A stretch of DNA of 64,000 nt. It comes from Streptomyces griseoluteus (GTDB taxonomy: Bacteria > Actinomycetota > Actinomycetes > Streptomycetales > Streptomycetaceae). Location of the stretch: contig JOBE01000007.1 of the NCBI GenBank assembly GCA_000717735.1, forward strand, positions 101,082 through 165,081, written 5' to 3'. Both the position numbers and the translations under genes were made by a program. Under the pieces are notes generated by a model, which was given only the letters and a program-made list of their open reading frames with translations, ran no database searches and was not told where the DNA came from. Positions 60,157-64,000 of this stretch are shown piece by piece. Within the stretch, counting starts at the first letter, position 1. The number at the start of each line of letters is the position of its first letter.

Positions 60157-60843
60157 TCACTGCTCGGAGAGCGCGGCGTTGTCGTGCTCCTCGCCGTACC
60201 ACTTCTCCGCCCACCGGGAGAACGCGATGATGACGATGTCCCGGTGGCCGGGGCCGCCGTCGGCGGACAGCACGTCGGTGACGTCGTGGGCGAGCGCCCG
60301 GTCGTCCAGGAGGACCGCCTGGCCCGGCTCCAGCGTCCCGGCCCAGAAGGGCTCGTCGGCTCCGGGGTTCCACAGACGGGTCTGGCCGCCGGCCACGTTC
60401 ACCTTGTTGAGGACCGCGATCATCACGAACTCGTGGCCGTCGTGGTGCACGCCCTCCGGGGTGAGCGGGCCCGGCTTGCCGCCCTCGGCGCGGGTCCGGT
60501 TCTGGTGGACGTTGATCTGCCAGTCCTCGGACCGGTCGAGACCGAGCTCGCTGACGCCGTGACTGATCAGCGGGGTGAAGTCCACCTTGATCGGCTCGTA
60601 GACGCGACGGATGCCGCCGCCGACCGAGTTGAACTTCTTGTAGGTCGTGTAGTCCCGGTGCGCGAGACGCTCGAACGACCACCCGTCACTGCCCTGGGGG
60701 CTGAGGCGGTACTGCGAGAACCGCTTGAAGCGGGTGCCGTTGCCCATGTACTCGTCGACCGGGCAGTCGTCGTAGCTGGGCAGGATGTCGGCGGAGATGT
60801 CGGGCAGGTTGATGATGACGAAGCGTTCGCTGCCAAGGGCCAT
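60157..60843 (-). CDS. 2OG-Fe(II) dioxygenase (PF10014 type)
   Basis: A 228-residue protein. ATG 60843 has GGAGGAGA four bases upstream. The iron triad is His133-x-Asp135 (GVHHDGHEF) and His186 (RALAHDVTD), with KVNVAGGQTRLW typical of the isoleucine-dioxygenase family. It should hydroxylate, desaturate or cyclise an amino acid. It sits beside the diiron oxygenase, a pairing like HrmI/HrmJ or BelK/BelL, which make nitrocyclopropylalanine from lysine. Confidence 0.87.
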   Translation of the reverse strand: MALGSERFVIINLPDISADILPSYDDCPVDEYMGNGTRFKRFSQYRLSPQGSDGWSFERLAHRDYTTYKKFNSVGGGIRRVYEPIKVDFTPLISHGVSELGLDRSEDWQINVHQNRTRAEGGKPGPLTPEGVHHDGHEFVMIAVLNKVNVAGGQTRLWNPGADEPFWAGTLEPGQAVLLDDRALAHDVTDVLSADGGPGHRDIVIIAFSRWAEKWYGEEHDNAALSEQ

Positions 60844-60878
60844 GGTCTCTCCTCCAGAGAAGATGAAGTCGTCGGACG

Positions 60879-61922
60879 TCAGGCGGCGACGGACGGGATG
60901 CGCTCGTCCAGGTACGCGGCAGAGGAGTTGAGCCGCCAGAGGATGCCGCGGGCGATGGCGCGCCGCATGTCCGCGGACTCGGCGGCGGGCAGCACCACGT
61001 TGTGGAACCAGCCCTGCGCGTGCTGCGAGTCGATCGTGATGTGCAGCTTGTGATAGGTGATGCCGACCTCGGGCAGACCGAGGCGCTCCCAGGCGTGCAC
61101 GACCTGGACGAACCGGTCGGGTGCCATCCACTCGGTCATGCCCAGGAAGCCCACGGCCTCCGCGTACAGGGCGCGCTGGCGGCACAGCATGACGGCGAGG
61201 TTGCCGTTGAGCAGGGAGGTCGCGGTGAGCGACCGGCTCAGCTCGTCCTCCGAGATCTCGAAGACCTCGTAGATCTTGTTGAAGAGGTGGGTGTGGACCT
61301 GGGCGTGGTCGCCGTTGCCCATCTCGTCCCAGAAGTTGGCGGCGATCTCCATCTTGGCGGCGCCGGCGGTGCCCACCTGCATCATGGCGAGCAGGTCGTC
61401 GAAGCGGCCGTCGACGACCGACTCCTGCATCACGTAGTTCCGCAGGTCGTCGTGCGAGGCCGTGTTGCGGATGAAGTCGTGGTAGTACGGGTGCTTGTAC
61501 ACCCGGTGGTTCCGGGCCGTGTTCTTGAGCCAGGTCAGGTACTCCCGCGGCTCCGTGGGCGCCTCTTCGATCAGCCCCGGCTCGATCAGGGCGTCCTGGG
61601 CGGCCGCGGTGGCGGTCTCGAGGAGCCTGGCTATCTCGTACACGACGACCGATCCCTCGGCGGTCTGCCCCTGCGGGATCTTGGTGTACAGCTGGTAGAT
61701 CCGGTCGAGGAGGTACTGCTGGGCGTACAGGGCGCCGTTGTCGCCCGAGGCCGCAGCGGCGTTGATGTCGGCCACCTCGCCCAGGACGCGGCTCCGCTCG
61801 CCGCCCGACAGGGCGTCGACCTTCTCGGGCGCGGAACCGAGCCATGCGCACACCCTGTCCACGGTGGACAGGAACGGGTCACCGGGTACGGTCAGACCCT
61901 TGGAGCCGCCGACTTCTGGCAT
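60879..61922 (-). CDS. Heme-oxygenase-like diiron oxygenase (HDO)
   Basis: A 347-residue all-helical protein. ATG 61922 has AAGGGGAA upstream. Diiron-ligand text is spread as in the family: VMQESVVDG, KMEIAANFWDEMGNGDH, then HTHLFNKIYEVFE and a C-terminal His in TIDSQHAQGWF. The group includes SznF, RohS, BelK and HrmI, which oxidise amines or amino acids, often to N-oxygenated groups. First gene of the long leftward operon. N-oxygenation of a precursor amino acid is the leading idea, not proven. Confidence 0.85.
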   Translation of the reverse strand: MPEVGGSKGLTVPGDPFLSTVDRVCAWLGSAPEKVDALSGGERSRVLGEVADINAAAASGDNGALYAQQYLLDRIYQLYTKIPQGQTAEGSVVVYEIARLLETATAAAQDALIEPGLIEEAPTEPREYLTWLKNTARNHRVYKHPYYHDFIRNTASHDDLRNYVMQESVVDGRFDDLLAMMQVGTAGAAKMEIAANFWDEMGNGDHAQVHTHLFNKIYEVFEISEDELSRSLTATSLLNGNLAVMLCRQRALYAEAVGFLGMTEWMAPDRFVQVVHAWERLGLPEVGITYHKLHITIDSQHAQGWFHNVVLPAAESADMRRAIARGILWRLNSSAAYLDERIPSVAA

Positions 61923-62221
61923 GTGTTTCCCCTTGGATTCACTGGACGAATCAGATTTGCGACGCGCGGTCTGTGCACCGTCGCCAGGAACGGCGACGGT
62001 TGGCCTGCCATTGCTCGTACTGCGGCGAAACGTTCTTGCGGGCCGCAGCGGTGGCGGGCGCTGCCATTCTGCAAGGGGCCCACTGGACGGAATATGTACG
62101 CGCTCTGTACGACCGCCGGGCCCCCGCCGCCGGCCTTCGCGTACGGCCCTGGCCGCCGGGCTACGCTGGCCGTCGCCCTGGTGGACGAACGCCTCGGCGG
62201 ACGTCGACACGGAAGGTGCGC

Positions 62222-62935
62222 GTGAGCGAGGCGTGGACGGATGCCGGCCTGTACGGGCGGCTGCGCGTCGAGCGGGGAGACCTCGGGCCGGCCCGCTGGC
62301 TGACCGAACGCCGGCCCGGGTACGGCGAGTTCGGAACCGTCGGCGGGGTCGCCGCACCGGGATTCGCCGCCTACGCGCGCGTGTTGCACCCCGCGGCCCT
62401 CGACGAGCGCCCCGTGCGCTGGGAGACCGTCGCCGCCGCCTACGGGCGGAGCGTCGGGGAGCTGACGGACTGGCACGAGGTGATCGGCGTGGACCGGTTC
62501 TACCAGAACGACGAGGAGTACGGCCTGGCCGGGGTGTGGGACGAGCATCCGGCCGAAGGCCCCACGCCGGGCGAGGTGGCGCGGGAACTGGTCCCCGTAC
62601 TGGCCCGGCACACGGACACGCCGGAGCGGTGCTGGTTCGGGTTGTGGCACGGCTACGGCCGCCGGGAATGGCCCGGGATCCCCACCTTCCCGACGCCGGA
62701 GCGGGACGAGATCCTCCTGTCGGGAGCGCTGGCCGACGTCATGTCCCCTCCCGAGGCCGAGCCGTTCGACGAACTGCCGGACCTGTGGTGGCCGCAGGAC
62801 AGGGCCTGGTGCGTGGGCGGGGACGTCGATCTGGTGAGCACGTACGTGTGCGGCTCGGAGGACCTGATCGCCGAACTGCTCGCGACGCCCGGCCTGGAGG
62901 TCCACCGCGTGTCGTCAGGGGACCGTGTCGGCTGA
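62222..62935 (+). CDS. Conserved hypothetical protein
   Basis: A 237-residue protein. GTG 62222 follows GAAGGTG. It is acidic and Trp-rich (EVIGVDRFYQNDEEYG; WFGLWHGYGRREWPG; DLWWPQDRAWCVGGDVDL), with no membrane segment and no recognised domain. The coding pattern looks real. It is divergent from the diiron oxygenase gene. Confidence 0.7.
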   Translation: MSEAWTDAGLYGRLRVERGDLGPARWLTERRPGYGEFGTVGGVAAPGFAAYARVLHPAALDERPVRWETVAAAYGRSVGELTDWHEVIGVDRFYQNDEEYGLAGVWDEHPAEGPTPGEVARELVPVLARHTDTPERCWFGLWHGYGRREWPGIPTFPTPERDEILLSGALADVMSPPEAEPFDELPDLWWPQDRAWCVGGDVDLVSTYVCGSEDLIAELLATPGLEVHRVSSGDRVG

Positions 62936-62962
62936 CCGGCCGCAGGTGCCGGGGCGTAGCGG

Positions 62963-63808
62963 ATGGGTGATTCTTGGAGCATGGGTGCCAACCGTCGTGG
63001 GCCCCTGCGCAGGGGCCGGTCCGGGGTCCGCGGTGTGCGCGCCGTGGTCGCCGCCGCTGTCGCCGCCGTGATCACCGTCGTCGCGGTGGCCGCGGGCGTC
63101 GCTCTGCGCGGCGCCGACGCGGGCGGCACGCCTGCCGGTGCCCGCGGCGCGCAGGTGACGCCTGCCGGTGTCCGCGGCGCGCAGGTGACGCCTGCCGGCG
63201 TCCACGGCGCGGACGCGACGTCCGCCGGTGTCCACGGCCCGTCGGCGGCGCCGCCGACGCCCTCGCCGTCGGCGCCCACGCCCCGGCCTACCGCCTCTTC
63301 CGTCGCGGCGGAGGTGTCCATACCGTCGATCGGGGTCGAAGCGCTGGATGTCGTGCCGTACGAGGGCACGACCGACGACCGGGCGGGAACCCGGATCCAG
63401 GACCGGGGTGTGGCCGCCAGCCCCTACGGCGAGCACGGGGGCGTCGGGCCAGGGGACGTCGGCAACTATCTGGTGACCGCCCACCGGCTCTCCGCCGGCG
63501 GGCCGCTGCGTGATCTGCCCGCGGTCGACGTGGGGGACCTGGTGCGTGTCACCGCCGGGGGCACGGTCTACACGTACGAGATCGTCGAGACGCGGGAGAC
63601 GTCCTTCCGCTCGGAGCGCTCGCTCGCCGAGCAGCGGGCCGCCGTGCCGGGCGCCCCGGGGCAGAAGCCCACCCGAGCCATGATCACCCTCTCGACGTGC
63701 GCGACGCCGGAGGACGACGCGGCGGGCAACTTCTGGCGGGACGCCCAGGGCAACCCCGAGCACCGGATCGACAAGATAGGCGTCCTGACGTCGAAGCGGC
63801 CGGCGTAG
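62963..63808 (+). CDS. Class E sortase
   Basis: A 281-residue protein. One N-terminal membrane segment (~25-48) precedes a linker containing four tandem 10-residue repeats of the form TPAGVRGAQV. The sortase domain carries His in LVTAHRLS, Cys in TLSTCATPEDD and Arg in NPEHRIDKIG, the full catalytic triad. Class E sortases attach proteins to the cell wall in high-GC Gram-positives. ATG 62963 is used; 62981 is possible but its ribosome site is too close. Confidence 0.88.
   Translation: MGDSWSMGANRRGPLRRGRSGVRGVRAVVAAAVAAVITVVAVAAGVALRGADAGGTPAGARGAQVTPAGVRGAQVTPAGVHGADATSAGVHGPSAAPPTPSPSAPTPRPTASSVAAEVSIPSIGVEALDVVPYEGTTDDRAGTRIQDRGVAASPYGEHGGVGPGDVGNYLVTAHRLSAGGPLRDLPAVDVGDLVRVTAGGTVYTYEIVETRETSFRSERSLAEQRAAVPGAPGQKPTRAMITLSTCATPEDDAAGNFWRDAQGNPEHRIDKIGVLTSKRPA
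63131..63250 (+). repeat. Four 30-bp tandem repeats in the sortase linker
   Basis: Units 63131-63160, 63161-63190, 63191-63220 and 63221-63250; the first two differ at one base. They encode the stalk between the membrane anchor and the catalytic domain, so copy number could tune stalk length. Confidence 0.85.
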
Positions 63809-63837
63809 GGCCTGTCCTCCGGTGCGGGACAGGCCCT
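63807..63837 (+). terminator. Terminator after the sortase gene
   Basis: A perfect 11-bp stem (63807-63817 with 63827-63837) and a 9-base loop beginning at the sortase stop codon. Confidence 0.75.
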
Positions 63838-63977
63838 GGGACACTCGCCGGCCGGTGCGGCGCGCGTGAGGGGAGCGGCGGATTCCGCCCCAGGGGTAGA
63901 AATCGCTTTCTGTCCCCGGCATGCTGTCCGCCACCGCGCCGGGCCGCCCGCGCGCCCGTCTCCCGGAGGTTCCCCCC

Positions 63978-64000
63978 ATGCCCCCCTCCGCCCCCACGCC
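63978..64000 (+). CDS. Start of a gene cut by the window edge
   Basis: ATG 63978 with GGAGG nine bases upstream and an open frame (MPPSAPT) to the edge. Nothing more can be said about the product. A dyad AGAAA-N4-TTTCT lies ~70 bases upstream at 63898-63911. Confidence 0.5.

Noticed and set aside
63131..63250. CRISPR-like or intergenic repeat
   Set aside because: Contiguous in-frame repeats encoding the sortase stalk; no spacers.
63898..63911. Zur-like dyad AGAAA-N4-TTTCT upstream of the last gene
   Set aside because: Only about 10 of 15 positions match the Zur consensus and the downstream gene is unknown; too weak to call.

Overview
This window is high-GC actinobacterial DNA, almost certainly from a Streptomyces chromosome. 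Third codon positions are strongly GC-biased, many starts are GTG, genes are coupled by ATGA or GTGA overlaps, and TTA codons occur only in regulators among the genes I checked. There are also SARP, LAL and cluster-type regulators and a class E sortase. No rRNA, tRNA, CRISPR array, transposase or phage gene was seen. All calls come from reading the sequence; no database search was run.

Layout. (1) 1-2800: housekeeping-type genes, namely the tail of a Rieske/FAD oxidoreductase, a BON protein, a metallophosphoesterase, a pirin and an AhpD-like protein. (2) About 3345-25351: a dithiolopyrrolone (holomycin/thiolutin-type) cluster. It holds a CxxC dithiol oxidase (hlmI-like), acyl-CoA dehydrogenase, thioesterase, GMC oxidoreductase, a Cy-A-T NRPS whose code reads cysteine (hlmB-E-like), a PPC-decarboxylase-like flavoprotein (hlmF-like), a globin (hlmG-like) and MFS efflux (hlmH-like). 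Extra genes are RidA, an FAD amine oxidase, two methyltransferases, a thioesterase-like protein without its serine, a SARP and a LAL regulator. A dyad operator is repeated upstream of the probable self-protection genes, and a separate 24-bp box sits on the -35 of three cluster promoters. (3) 26267-40359: a probable Zur-controlled unit. Two Zur-like boxes flank a BtuF/FecCD-type uptake operon. The second box precedes a 37-residue candidate precursor peptide followed by an azoline RiPP set: E1-like/RRE partner, CocE/NonD hydrolase, YcaO, a SagB-like dehydrogenase with a His-rich tandem repeat, and two fused ABC half-transporters. I read this as a candidate ribosomally made zinc-acquisition metallophore, which is the most novel item here. 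(4) 40363-43255: a class V aminotransferase-fold protein and a secreted M28 protein that has lost key active-site residues.

(5) 44566-61922: a second NRPS cluster. It has a histidine kinase/response regulator pair and a SARP-NB-ARC regulator. A long leftward operon encodes a heme-oxygenase-like diiron enzyme, a 2OG-Fe dioxygenase, a DapF-fold protein with both catalytic Cys replaced, an aminotransferase, a C-A-T NRPS, an SHMT-like enzyme, a second NRPS with an eroded condensation domain, a thioesterase and an MFS exporter. The likely product is a small dipeptide-like compound with an oxidised non-proteinogenic residue. (6) 62222-64000: a hypothetical protein, a class E sortase and the start of another gene.

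A plausible overall logic: reduced dithiolopyrroles chelate zinc, and the genes next door look like a zinc-starvation-induced uptake system. The producer may therefore pair a zinc-sequestering antibiotic with its own zinc scavenging. That link is inference.
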